A stretch of DNA of 46,886 bases from Collinsella sp. (GTDB lineage Bacteria > Actinomycetota > Coriobacteriia > Coriobacteriales > Coriobacteriaceae), in the NCBI GenBank assembly GCA_019425045.1, contig JAHYYI010000013.1, positions 1 through 46,886 of the forward strand. Reading direction: 5' to 3'. The notes beneath the pieces are model-generated. The model ran no database searches. It was not told where the DNA came from and worked only from the letters and a program-made list of their open reading frames with translations. Shown here in pieces: positions 16,969 to 25,041 of the stretch. A program made the position numbers and the translations under genes. How positions within the stretch are numbered: the stretch's first letter is position 1; each line of letters opens with the position of its first letter.

Positions 16969-17882
16969 TAGCGCACCTCGCTAGAATCGACGCCGGGCAC
17001 GCGGCGGCAGGAATACTCGTCCGTGGCAAACTTGGGGACCTGAACGGTCTCGAGCTCGCGGGCAAGCGCGGCCGAAAGCTCGATGCCGGCGGCGCGGCGC
17101 ACGGCCTGAATCGCCAGCGGGGCCGAGATGCGGCGGCGGTAGTCGGCCGAGCCCCACATGTTGGTGCCGTAGCTCAGGGCACGCACGGATGCGGCAAGGG
17201 CGCACAGCTCGTCCTCGGAAGGCTGCTCGTTCACCAGGCCGCATGCCTCGCCCCGCAGCAGGGTCGCGCGCAGCGGGCGGGCACCCACGGTGACGTGCCA
17301 GGAGCCGTCCCACCAGGCGGCGGTGACGTTCAGCGAGGGGAAGTCGGTCGCGGCCTTGCGTACGGCCTCGTAGCTTGCGCGGTAGTCATGCTTAACGACC
17401 ACAACATGCTCGATCACGTCGCGCACGTAGCCCATGTTCACAAACTCGGCGAGCGGCACGCGGCCGGCACCCGTCAGCTCAACGTACGAGTCGAGCGCCA
17501 AAAAGGCCGAAAGCACGTCCGAGAAGCCAAAGCGGCCGTAGATGCTACCGCCCACCGTGGCGGTATTGCGCAGCTGCACGCCCACGATGTCGTGGACGGC
17601 GAACTCAAAAACATTGTTGACAAGCACGTTGAGCCCGGCATGACGCTCGAGCTGGCGCAGGGTGCACATGGCACCGATGCGAAACTCGGTCTCGGTCTCC
17701 TCGATCTGATCGAGTCCGCAGGCCGAAAGGTCAATCGCCGTCGCCACGCGACGCGAACCCAGGCGCATCCAGATGCCGCCGCCCACAATCTTGTTGTTAC
17801 GGTTCTTCTGTAAGAGCTCATAGGCTTCGGCCGCGTTTCCAACACGGACGTAGGTACCGAACTTGAGCACGTTCTCCCCCAT
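16968..17882 (-). CDS. molybdenum hydroxylase FAD-binding subunit
   Basis: This ~304-residue CoxM/XdhB-type flavoprotein passes electrons from the iron-sulfur domains to its acceptor. It shows the FAD-domain motif VGGGIWMRLG near residue 40, the conserved AVHDIVGVQLRNTATVGGSI segment, and a CoxM-like C-terminal domain. Two starts are possible. ATG 17882 is used here; GTG 17870 follows GGGGGAGAAC and gives the family's usual N-terminus LKF-YVR. Longer upstream extensions are not supported. The stop overlaps the first base of the downstream fused subunit, so the pair is translationally coupled. A family-I hairpin lies upstream. Confidence 0.85.
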   Translation of the reverse strand: MGENVLKFGTYVRVGNAAEAYELLQKNRNNKIVGGGIWMRLGSRRVATAIDLSACGLDQIEETETEFRIGAMCTLRQLERHAGLNVLVNNVFEFAVHDIVGVQLRNTATVGGSIYGRFGFSDVLSAFLALDSYVELTGAGRVPLAEFVNMGYVRDVIEHVVVVKHDYRASYEAVRKAATDFPSLNVTAAWWDGSWHVTVGARPLRATLLRGEACGLVNEQPSEDELCALAASVRALSYGTNMWGSADYRRRISAPLAIQAVRRAAGIELSAALARELETVQVPKFATDEYSCRRVPGVDSSEVR

Positions 17883-17962
17883 CTCTTCACTTGTCCCAAT
17901 ACCTTTAAGTGTACCAAACGAGGGGCCGCACACCGTTTTAGGACAAAATCCACCCACCCATC

Positions 17963-18037
17963 CATAACTTGCGGTGATATACGGACTGATTAGCCGTTCC
18001 GGGGCGCTAAACAGTCCGTATTTCACCGCAAGTTATG
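17963..18037. repeat. family-I REP-like hairpin, copy 2
   Basis: CATAACTTGCGGTGA(T)ATACGGACTG pairs with its near-exact inverse at 18012-18037, leaving a ~23-nt loop. It lies between the molybdenum hydroxylase operon start and the gdhA terminator. Confidence 0.8.
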
Positions 18038-18053
18038 AGGAGTCCTCCGGGAT

Positions 18054-18088
18054 AGAAAAGGCTCCCAGCCAAGATGACTGGGAGCCTT
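18054..18088 (-). terminator. intrinsic terminator of gdhA
   Basis: AAGGCTCCCAG (18058-18068) pairs with CTGGGAGCCTT (18078-18088). On the minus strand the stem is followed by TTCT. It lies 25 nt past the gdhA stop codon. Confidence 0.8.
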
Positions 18089-18113
18089 CTGCGATGCTAT
18101 GTCGAGCGAAAAT

Positions 18114-19469
18114 TTAGCAGACGCCCTGGGCGAGCATGGCGTCGGCAACCTTCAGGAAGCCGGCGATGTTGGCGCCCATGACGAAGTTGCCCTCCTCGCC
18201 GTACTCCTTGGCGGTGTCGTCCACGTTGTGGAACATGCCGCGCATGAGCTGCTCGAGCTTGCCGTCGACCTCCTCGAAGGTCCAGGACAGGTGCTCGGCG
18301 TTCTGGCTCATCTCCAGGCCGGACACGAGCACGCCGCCGGCGTTGGCAGCCTTGCCGGGCATAAAGGCGACACCGTTCTCCTGGAAGTGGGTCGTGGCCT
18401 CGATGGTCGTGGGCATGTTCGCGCCCTCGCCGACCACCTTGCAGCCGTTGGCGACGAGTGCCTGGGCATCCTCGAGCAGCAGCGTGTTCTCGCGAGCGCA
18501 GGGCAGCGCGATGTCGCAGGGAAGCTGCCACACGCCGCGGCCGTCGCCCTCGTGCCACGTGGCATTAGGCTTCTCGTCGACGTACATAGCGAGCGTGACG
18601 CCCTTGTCGTGGCCGGAGCGCTTCTTGTTGTAGACATGCTCGAGCACGGTGTAGTCGATGCCGTCGGGATCCTCGACCCAGCCGTGAGTATCGGAGCAGG
18701 CGAGCACCTTGCCGCCGAGCTGGGAGACCTTCTGGACGGCGTAGATGGCGACGTTGCCGGAGCCGTGAACGACGACGTTCTTGCCCTCGAAGGAGTCGCC
18801 GCGGCTCTTGAGGTACTCGTCCACAAAGTAGACCAGACCGTAGCCGGTGGCCTCGGTACGGGCGAGCGAGCCGCCAAAGGAGAGGCCCTTGCCGGTGAGG
18901 ACGCCAGTCCACTCGTTGGTCAGGCGCTTATACTGACCGAACAGGTAGGCAACCTCGCGGCCGCCAACGCCCAGGTCGCCGGCGGGAACGTCGGTGTTGG
19001 GGCCGATGTGACGATAGAGCTCGGTCATGAAGGACTGGCAGAAGTGCATGATCTCGTTGTTGGACTTGCCCTTGGGGTCAAAGTCGGAGCCGCCCTTGCC
19101 GCCGCCCATGGGAAGGGTGGTCAGGCTGTTCTTGAGGATCTGCTCCAGGCCCAGGAACTTGAGCATACCCAGGGTGACCGTCGGGTTAAAGCGCAGGCCG
19201 CCCTTGTAGGGTCCAATGGCAGAGTTGAACTCGACACGATAGCCGCGGTTGACCTGGACCTTGCCCTGGTCGTCGACCCAGGGAACACGGAACATGACGA
19301 TGCGCTCGGGCTCGACGAGGCACTCCAGCAGGGCGGCCTCCTCGTACTCGGGGTGGGCGTCGAGCGCCGGCTGAATGGTGCCGAGGATCTCGGTCGCGGC
19401 CTGGATGAACTCAGGCTGCTCGGGATAGCGGGCCTTGAGCTCTTCGAGAACTTTCTGCGTGTAGCTCAT
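18114..19469 (-). CDS. gdhA: NADP-type glutamate dehydrogenase
   Basis: This 451-residue hexameric enzyme interconverts 2-oxoglutarate plus ammonia and glutamate. The substrate-binding segment KGGLRFNP and the active-site lysine K125 in PMGGGKGGSDFDPKG are intact. The C-terminal Rossmann fold shows VVHGSGNVAIYA. Its length matches bacterial small-type GdhA. ATG 19469 has GGAGGAAGC just upstream. It is a single-gene unit with its own terminator. Its assignment as NADP-dependent rests on overall similarity, not on a residue I could verify. Confidence 0.93.
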   Translation of the reverse strand: MSYTQKVLEELKARYPEQPEFIQAATEILGTIQPALDAHPEYEEAALLECLVEPERIVMFRVPWVDDQGKVQVNRGYRVEFNSAIGPYKGGLRFNPTVTLGMLKFLGLEQILKNSLTTLPMGGGKGGSDFDPKGKSNNEIMHFCQSFMTELYRHIGPNTDVPAGDLGVGGREVAYLFGQYKRLTNEWTGVLTGKGLSFGGSLARTEATGYGLVYFVDEYLKSRGDSFEGKNVVVHGSGNVAIYAVQKVSQLGGKVLACSDTHGWVEDPDGIDYTVLEHVYNKKRSGHDKGVTLAMYVDEKPNATWHEGDGRGVWQLPCDIALPCARENTLLLEDAQALVANGCKVVGEGANMPTTIEATTHFQENGVAFMPGKAANAGGVLVSGLEMSQNAEHLSWTFEEVDGKLEQLMRGMFHNVDDTAKEYGEEGNFVMGANIAGFLKVADAMLAQGVC

Positions 19470-19683
19470 GCTTCCTCCAATGATGGGAAACGAAAAATGT
19501 TGGTCGCGGCACCCTATGCGCCGCGAGCTTTATCGAGTATGGATAATATCGCACTGTTGCAGCAAAGTTTCGCATAAACCGACGAGCAGATGTTTCGTTT
19601 TGATTACGATGCAGGTAGAAGCGTTTTTGAGCACCCGACGTACAAATCGCGTGTTTCGAAGCTGTTTCGTCCACATGGTCCAT
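19470..19683. other. gdhA leader, no gene seen
   Basis: AT-richer than its surroundings, this stretch probably carries the gdhA promoter on the minus strand. TATTAT and CATACT occur as -10-like sequences, but no convincing -35 partner is visible. No coding region is supported. Confidence 0.4.
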
Positions 19684-19718
19684 ACCACCACAAAGAGGAC
19701 AGGCACCTTTGTGGTGGT
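19684..19718. repeat. family-II hairpin immediately downstream of selC
   Basis: The 12-bp perfect arms ACCACCACAAAG and CTTTGTGGTGGT enclose AGGACAGGCAC. It begins 14 nt past the tRNA-Sec 3' end on the minus strand and could serve as its terminator or processing barrier, though no T-run follows. Confidence 0.7.
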
Positions 19719-19731
19719 TGGCAGGATGCGT

Positions 19732-19828
19732 TGGCGGGAACGTATGTGAATCGAACACATCCAAGACGTTTTGCACGCCTCACAACGGTTTTGAGGACCG
19801 CGGGGCCCACCGGAGCCCATCCGTTCCC
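19732..19828 (-). tRNA. selC: selenocysteine tRNA (anticodon TCA)
   Basis: The 97-nt gene includes the encoded CCA. It has every hallmark of tRNA-Sec: an 8-position acceptor arm GGGAACGG/ACGTTCCC with the last pair G-A, a 6-bp D stem GGGCTC/GGGCCC closed by a 4-nt CGGT loop, and anticodon arm GCGGT-CCTCAAA-ACCGT with TCA. A long variable arm GAGGCGT/ACGTCTT and a 5-bp T stem ATGTG/CACAT with TTCGATT complete it. The tRNA is charged with serine and converted to Sec by SelA (with SelD), then delivered by SelB. A -10-like TAAAAT (19841-19846) lies ~12 nt upstream. selB and selA are the next genes in the same direction. Confidence 0.95.
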
Positions 19829-19840
19829 AAACGTGGCGGT

Positions 19841-19846
19841 ATTTTA
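19841..19846 (-). promoter_or_regulatory. -10-like element of selC
   Basis: TAAAAT on the minus strand lies 12 nt upstream of the mature tRNA 5' end. A good -35 is not obvious. Confidence 0.4.
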
Positions 19847-19875
19847 CCAAACGCGCAGTGTCGCGCCACGAAAAC

Positions 19876-20013
19876 GGCCCATCTACTACGTTTAACCAGC
19901 AAGGGTTAGCCATACCCACTTTTTCGTAACATCGGCAAGTCATCTACCTGCGGTTTTGTTTTTGCGGTTTTTGAAATGGTCGAGGGTAGTCACTTAAACG
20001 TAGTAGATAGGCC
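19876..20013. repeat. ~138-bp palindromic element, copy E3
   Basis: The arms GGCCCATCTACTACGTTTAA and TTAAACGTAGTAGATAGGCC pair over about 19 of 20 positions. The core TCTACCTGCGGTTTTGTTTT is shared with E1 and E2. Its terminal stem is the same type as E2 and unlike E1. It sits between selB and selC. Confidence 0.8.
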
Positions 20014-20042
20014 GGTTTTGTGGCGAGCGGCGATTCGGAGCC

Positions 20043-22013
20043 CTAGCGCAGGGATCTGAGGCCGCCGGCCTCTTTGTCGAGCGTCGTAAAACGCATCGCA
20101 TCCAGGTGTTCCAGGATGCTAATGGCGCGCTTGCGTGACACGCCTAGGGCCTCGCGCAGCACGCTCGTCGTGGCAGCGCCGCCGTCGGCCTCGATAGCCG
20201 CGGCGACGACCTCACGTGCATGGGCCTCGGCGGCGGCAGACAAGGCAACGTCGCGTTCGATCTTAACGATCGCGCGGTTGAGCGAAAGCTCGCGCAGGGC
20301 ACGCGTCATGGTGTCGCGATCGAGCTGCAGACGCTCACCCACCTCGGTCAGCGTCGCCGCACCGAGACCCGCCTCGTCGAGGACGGCCACGATGCGCTGG
20401 CTCGCCTCGCGCACCACACGTATCGCCGCAGCGGCAGAGTGCGGGTCGAACACCTCGGCACCGTCGACGGTGCACACGCCGCGCGCACAGCCCTCGAGAA
20501 CGAGCGCGGACGCGATGTCTTCGCCCGCTGTCGGCCAGGCGGCATGCACGACCTCGCCCGGCGTGAAACCCGTCTGCTTGGGCGCGGCCCCGTGCATGGC
20601 GGCCAGCGCGACGGAGAGCGTGGCGAGGGCGGCATCGAGCACAGCGGGGGCGGCATAGAGCTCCTCGGTCGAGCGCTCGGCACGAAGCGCCACGGCGTCA
20701 CCCGAGGAAACCGCCCCGTGCAGGAGCGCAGCCGCCTCGGCACCCGAAAGATCGAGAGCACGGGCTGCGGCCGCGGCAGGCACGGGCAGGCGCTGCAGCC
20801 CCAACCATGCGGCAACGGCGGCGGCGCGGTCGTCGGCATCCAGGGCCCCGAGCAGCGCGCACTCGCCCGCGGAGAGGACGCGCGAGCGGCGACACCGCGA
20901 AAGAAGAACACGACCGCCGCCGATAAGCACCACCGGCGAGAACGCGAGCACAATGAGGCCGTCGCCCGATCGCACGGGAAGGCGCTCCTCCAGACGGACC
21001 TGCACGATGCGGGTCTCGCCAGCCTCAATAGGACCCTCACCCTCCATGAGCATGATTCGGCCGAGGACCTCCGCCGTGCCCGCCATCACATGCACGCGCG
21101 TACCGGACTCGAAGGGCGCGGGCTTGGTGCCCTCGCGCCCCAGATACGTGAAGCGGGCGATGAGCCTGAGCGTCGAGCCCTCGGCACCAGACCCGCAGAG
21201 GACCTCGCCACGCGGAAGGTCGCCCGCACCGTCGCCCACGATGTTGAGCGCCGCGCGCTGTCCGGGCAACGCCCGAGGAGTATCACCATGCACCTGAATC
21301 GCGCGCACGCGGCAGCGCACGCCCGCGGGACATGAGACGAGCTCGTCGCCCACCGCTACGGGGGCATCGTGAAGCGTGCCCGTGACGACCGTCCCGGATC
21401 CCTTGATGGTGAAGCAGCGGTCGATGGGCAGGCGCGGGGCCAGACCGGGGCGCACCGGGCGGGATGCGGCATCGGCCAGGAAAGAGTCGATGGCGGCATC
21501 GAGGGCAAGGCGAACGTCCTCGATGCCCACGCCCGTGCGCGAGGAAACAGGCACCACGGGCGCATCGGCAAAGACGGTATCGCTGAGGAAGTCCATCACG
21601 TCGAGCTCGGCGAGCTCCGCCGTCTCGTCATCGGCCAGATCGCGCATCGTGAGCGCCACCACGAGGTGCCTCACGCCCAACAGCTCCAACACGTACACGT
21701 GCTCTCGCGTCTGCGGCATCACGCCCTCAACGGCAGAAACCACCAGCAACGCAACGTCCACGCCGGTGGCACCCTGTACCATCGCGCGCAGGTAGTGCGC
21801 ATGCCCGGGCACGTCGACCAGGCCGACAAGCCTGCCGCTGGGAAGCTCGAGCTCGCCAAAGCCGAGCTCCGTAGTCATGCCTCGGCGTCGCTCGACCTCC
21901 AGACGGTCGGGATTTTTGCCGGTCAGCGCCTCGATAAGGGCCGACTTTCCGTGGTCGACGTGTCCTGCTGTTCCAACGACAACGGGACATTCAACAAACT
22001 CGCGCGCACTCAT
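20043..22013 (-). CDS. selB: selenocysteine-specific translation elongation factor SelB
   Basis: This 656-residue GTPase delivers Sec-tRNA to UGA codons marked by a SECIS hairpin. The G domain shows GTAGHVDHGKS (residues 14-24) and DVPGH (67-71). The usual TKxD guanine-specificity motif reads TMRD, a departure worth noting. EF-Tu-like domains II and III follow, and the C-terminal third is made of winged-helix repeats (ending SRKRAISILEHLD), the SECIS-binding part. The start ATG 22013 overlaps the selA stop codon (ATGA), so the two are coupled. An upstream in-frame extension to 22058 would lie inside selA and is rejected. Confidence 0.95.
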   Translation of the reverse strand: MSAREFVECPVVVGTAGHVDHGKSALIEALTGKNPDRLEVERRRGMTTELGFGELELPSGRLVGLVDVPGHAHYLRAMVQGATGVDVALLVVSAVEGVMPQTREHVYVLELLGVRHLVVALTMRDLADDETAELAELDVMDFLSDTVFADAPVVPVSSRTGVGIEDVRLALDAAIDSFLADAASRPVRPGLAPRLPIDRCFTIKGSGTVVTGTLHDAPVAVGDELVSCPAGVRCRVRAIQVHGDTPRALPGQRAALNIVGDGAGDLPRGEVLCGSGAEGSTLRLIARFTYLGREGTKPAPFESGTRVHVMAGTAEVLGRIMLMEGEGPIEAGETRIVQVRLEERLPVRSGDGLIVLAFSPVVLIGGGRVLLSRCRRSRVLSAGECALLGALDADDRAAAVAAWLGLQRLPVPAAAAARALDLSGAEAAALLHGAVSSGDAVALRAERSTEELYAAPAVLDAALATLSVALAAMHGAAPKQTGFTPGEVVHAAWPTAGEDIASALVLEGCARGVCTVDGAEVFDPHSAAAAIRVVREASQRIVAVLDEAGLGAATLTEVGERLQLDRDTMTRALRELSLNRAIVKIERDVALSAAAEAHAREVVAAAIEADGGAATTSVLREALGVSRKRAISILEHLDAMRFTTLDKEAGGLRSLR

Positions 22014-23467
22014 CGATGCAAACCCGCCCGCACGGCATCGGCCAACGCGGACGCGCACAGATCAAGGTCGGTATCGTGCAAAAGCGTGCGAACGTCAAAA
22101 AGTACCTGGCCATGCTGCACGCGCGTCACGACCGGCGTATCGGGCTCCTGTACCATAGCGCGCTTTAGGCCATCGGCGGACAGGCACCCATCGGCGGGGC
22201 AAACGGCAACGCAAAAAGTTGAGAGCTCGACGGTCGGCAGCGAACCGCCGCCGGGAGTAGAGGCGCCCTCGACAACCTGCAGCTCCACGGCCTCCTCGCA
22301 CTGAGCCTCGCGAAGCTTGCGCAGCATGCGGTCGAGCAGGCGCTTGGCCTGGCGCTCGAGCGGAGCCGGCGCGCCGGAAAGCATGTTGAGTACCGGGATC
22401 TCCCGATGCGCCGCATCGGGACCGGTCACATACAGTCGCAAAGTGGCCTCGAGCGCCGCAAGCGTGAGCTTGCCAGGGCGAAGCGCGCGCATAAGAGGAT
22501 GAGAGGCGCAGGCGGCGATTGCCTGGGCGCTGCCGAGAATAATGCCTGCCTGCGAGGCGCCGAGCAGCTTGTCACCCGAGCACGAGACGACGTCAACGCC
22601 GGCGCAAAGCGAGGCGGACATGGGCTTCTCCCCCGCATCGGCGAGCACCCCGTCTGCAAGCAAAGCGCCCGAGCCCTGATCCTCGTACAGCAACAGCCCG
22701 TGCTCATGCGCCAGCGCGGAAAGCTCCGCCGCGGAAACCTCCTCGTGGAAGCCCTCGATACGGTAGTTGGAAGGATGAACTTTCAAGATCATCGCCGTGT
22801 TGGGCGTAATGGCGCTTCGATAATCGTCCAGATGTGTGCGGTTGGTAGAGCCAACCTCGACAAGCTTGGCACCCGAAGCCGCCATGATGTCGGGGATGCG
22901 GAAGCTGCCGCCCACCTCGACAAGCTCGCCGCGGCTCACGATGACCTCTTTGCCAGCCGCGTGCGCGGCAAGCACCAGCAGCACCGCGGCGGCATTGTTG
23001 TTGACAACCAAGGCGTCCTGCGCCCCCGTGAGCGTGCGCAGCAGGCGTGCGGCATGCTCCTTGCGGCCCCCGCGAGCGCAGATTGAGACGTCATACTCAA
23101 GCGTGCTGTAGCCTCGGGCGACATCGGTCACCGCCTGCACCGCCGCGGGAGCGAGCGGAGCGCGGCCCAGATTGGTGTGAATCACAACGCCCGTCGCGTT
23201 GACGGCAGGGCGCAGGGTCGGCAGCGACAGGCGATGGGTCCGCTGCTCAATTGCCAAGGCGAGCTCGCGCTTGTTCCTTGCAGGGGCGCCGGAGCGAATC
23301 GCCGCGCGCTCGGCATCGAGCTCGGCGTCAATCGCCTCGCGTACCATCGTGTCGCCTGCATCGCCAGCAGCCTTCATGACCGGCCACTCGGCAAGCAACT
23401 CGTGAACGGCGGGAATGGAACGCAGGCGGCCGCGCACCTCGGCAGACATGGATTCGCAGTCGCTCAT
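22010..23467 (-). CDS. selA: L-seryl-tRNA(Sec) selenium transferase
   Basis: This 485-residue PLP enzyme converts seryl-tRNA(Sec) to selenocysteyl-tRNA(Sec) using selenophosphate from SelD. The PLP lysine K300 lies in CSGDKLLGASQAG, and the conserved NATGVVIHTNLGRAPL segment is at residues 90-106. The length is normal for bacterial SelA. ATG 23467 was chosen over upstream in-frame starts because GAAAGG lies 6 nt before it. It overlaps selB by 4 nt. Its partners selB, selC and selD all lie within this window. Confidence 0.96.
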   Translation of the reverse strand: MSDCESMSAEVRGRLRSIPAVHELLAEWPVMKAAGDAGDTMVREAIDAELDAERAAIRSGAPARNKRELALAIEQRTHRLSLPTLRPAVNATGVVIHTNLGRAPLAPAAVQAVTDVARGYSTLEYDVSICARGGRKEHAARLLRTLTGAQDALVVNNNAAAVLLVLAAHAAGKEVIVSRGELVEVGGSFRIPDIMAASGAKLVEVGSTNRTHLDDYRSAITPNTAMILKVHPSNYRIEGFHEEVSAAELSALAHEHGLLLYEDQGSGALLADGVLADAGEKPMSASLCAGVDVVSCSGDKLLGASQAGIILGSAQAIAACASHPLMRALRPGKLTLAALEATLRLYVTGPDAAHREIPVLNMLSGAPAPLERQAKRLLDRMLRKLREAQCEEAVELQVVEGASTPGGGSLPTVELSTFCVAVCPADGCLSADGLKRAMVQEPDTPVVTRVQHGQVLFDVRTLLHDTDLDLCASALADAVRAGLHR

Positions 23468-23544
23468 GAAAAGCCTTTCGACATGTTCAATAAAAAGCTG
23501 GTCCCCCGCGATCGTCATCGGGCAAAAAATACCGGCGCGCACGC

Positions 23545-23629
23545 AAAAGGGACAGGTCCATTATGGCAGCTCGTGACAAGACGTCGAAGCGCCTCGTCCA
23601 AAACCTGCCAAATAAAACTGTCCCTCTTT
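23545..23629. repeat. extended family-II palindrome between selA and the FNT gene
   Basis: AAAAGGGACAGG at the left is matched by ACTGTCCCTCTTT at the right. Inner complementary GGCAG/CTGCC and ACGAG-like pieces suggest a branched hairpin. It resembles the shorter CAAAGGGACAGTCCCTTTG palindromes here but is longer (85 bp). It sits downstream of the FNT gene (minus strand). Confidence 0.6.
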
Positions 23630-23650
23630 GGTCGGTTATGGCTTGGGTCC

Positions 23651-24487
23651 TTAGGCCTCCCTGTTGGCGTAGATAAACCAGTAGCCCAGCGCCACGATCA
23701 AGGCGCCACCCACGATATTGCCCAGCGTGGCGACCGTAAGGTTGAGCGCCAACCCGGCAGCGTTGAGGGCATCGGCGCCAGCGACATCGGCTCCATAGCC
23801 GCAGGAGTGCATCAAAATGCCCATAGGCAAAAAGTACATGTTGGCAACGCAGTGCTCAAAACCGCAGGCCACAAAGGCGGCAATGGGCAGCAGAATGCCC
23901 ACGACCTTATCGACCACGGTCTTGCCGGCGGTACCGATCCATACGGCCAGGCACACAAAGATGTTGCACAGAATGCCGCGGAAGAAGATGGTGACGGCGC
24001 CGATCGTAACCTTACCGGCGGCGACACTCACCATGGTGTTGGCGACGGCCTCGCCGTTGAGTTTGTAAATGGCTGCCATGTAAATCAAAAAGACAACGAA
24101 CAGGGCGCCAGCAAAGTTGCCGATCCACACAATAGCCCAAGCCTTGAGCATCTGGACGAGCGTGATTTTTTTGCTCTTAAGCGCGCAGACCATAAGCGAG
24201 TTGCCGGTAAACAGTTCCGCGCCGCAAATGAGCACGAGCACCAGTCCCAGGCAAAAAGCAAGACCGCCCACGAAGCGCTGGGCGCCCCAGCAAAGCGTGG
24301 GATCGCTCAGAAAGACCGTGAAGAACAGGCCGCCGAAGGCGATGAACGCGCCGGCGAACATGGCGAGCAAAAAGGCCTTCGAGACCGGCAGGTTGGCCTT
24401 GGTAACGCCTGCGGCCTCGGTCTTCGCCTCGATCGCGGCGGGCGCCAGGCAATCGGAGGTGGGGTATTCTGCCTTACTCTGTGCCAT
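23651..24487 (-). CDS. formate/nitrite transporter (FNT) family channel
   Basis: This ~278-residue inner-membrane pentameric channel is of the FocA/NirC type. Six hydrophobic segments are visible, from KAFLLAMFAGAFIAFGGLFF to the C-terminal ALIVALGYWFIYAN. The central conserved LVLICGAELFTGNSLMV and NxxxC-type regions place it in the FNT family. ATG 24487 follows AAGAAAGAAG. Residues encoded upstream to 24583 lack support. It lies just upstream of selA in the same direction, which suggests formate metabolism by a Sec-dependent enzyme, but formate versus nitrite or hydrosulfide cannot be decided here. Confidence 0.88.
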   Translation of the reverse strand: MAQSKAEYPTSDCLAPAAIEAKTEAAGVTKANLPVSKAFLLAMFAGAFIAFGGLFFTVFLSDPTLCWGAQRFVGGLAFCLGLVLVLICGAELFTGNSLMVCALKSKKITLVQMLKAWAIVWIGNFAGALFVVFLIYMAAIYKLNGEAVANTMVSVAAGKVTIGAVTIFFRGILCNIFVCLAVWIGTAGKTVVDKVVGILLPIAAFVACGFEHCVANMYFLPMGILMHSCGYGADVAGADALNAAGLALNLTVATLGNIVGGALIVALGYWFIYANREA

Positions 24488-24603
24488 GGAAATCACTTCT
24501 TTCTTACGATTCGGGACAAACGCTCCTGGTTCATTTGCCCTGCGAGGTCGGACGGTATAAAAAAACGCGAGCCAAATTAGCATATTGGCCTGCGATTATA
24601 TAG

Positions 24604-24735
24604 CTTGGAGCGGGCGACGGGAAGTCCAAGGATTTGCTTCGCTGCGGGCCTTCGGCCCTTGCGTGCTGCGCTGGAAAATGCTCACGCATTTTCTCAGCTC
24701 CGCACCCTGGCGGGTTCGATTCCCGTCGCCCGGCG
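24604..24735. repeat. tRNA-Gly-derived palindromic patch (not a functional tRNA)
   Basis: An 18-nt direct copy of the tRNA-Gly 3' end (TGGAGCGGGCGACGGGAA, from 24605) is followed by two strong hairpins, GGGCC-TTC-GGCCC and GAAAATGC-TCAC-GCATTTTC. Then comes an inverted 23-nt copy of the tRNA-Gly T arm and acceptor (ending at 24731). The direct and inverted copies can pair over 13 bp. The ends resemble a tRNA, but no D arm or anticodon arm can be folded, so I do not call a tRNA. Confidence 0.65.
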
Positions 24736-24793
24736 CGTAAACGAAAACAGCTCTGATCCCCAAAGGAAACCAAAGCCGTTAAAACAATTCTTA

Positions 24794-24867
24794 TGGAGCG
24801 GGCGACGGGAATCGAACCCGCGTCATCAGCTTGGAAGGCTGGGGTTCTACCATTGAACTACGCCCGC
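24794..24867 (-). tRNA. tRNA-Gly (anticodon TCC)
   Basis: The 74-nt gene includes the encoded CCA. Acceptor GCGGGCG/CGCCCGC, anticodon loop CTTCCAA with TCC, and T arm GCGGG-TTCGATT-CCCGT are all present. Its 3' end is partly duplicated ~190 bp downstream. Confidence 0.95.
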
Positions 24868-24873
24868 AAGATA

Positions 24874-24950
24874 TGGTCGGGACGACAGGATTTGAACCTG
24901 CGACATCCTGCTCCCAAAGCAGGCGCGCTACCAAACTGCGCCACGTCCCG
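24874..24950 (-). tRNA. tRNA-Pro (anticodon TGG)
   Basis: The 77-nt gene includes the encoded CCA. Acceptor CGGGACG/CGTCCCG, anticodon arm CCTGC-TTTGGGA-GCAGG with TGG, and T loop TTCAAAT are present. It lies 6 nt upstream of tRNA-Gly, so the two are probably cotranscribed. Confidence 0.95.
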
Positions 24951-25041
24951 AAGGTGTTGAGCAGCTAAGGTCTAAACCTTGCGTGTCCCAAAGCGAAGGA
25001 AATTATAGGGGAGACTCCCCGCCTGTGCAAGCGACGATACC

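Noticed and set aside
15256..16971. 571-codon plus-strand open frame
   Set aside because: It lies fully antisense to the molybdenum hydroxylase gene and has the composition of a reverse-strand shadow.
24604..24735. A second selenocysteine-type or other long tRNA on the plus strand
   Set aside because: It has a T arm and acceptor-like 3' end, but no matching D arm or anticodon arm; the true tRNA-Sec is at 19732-19828.
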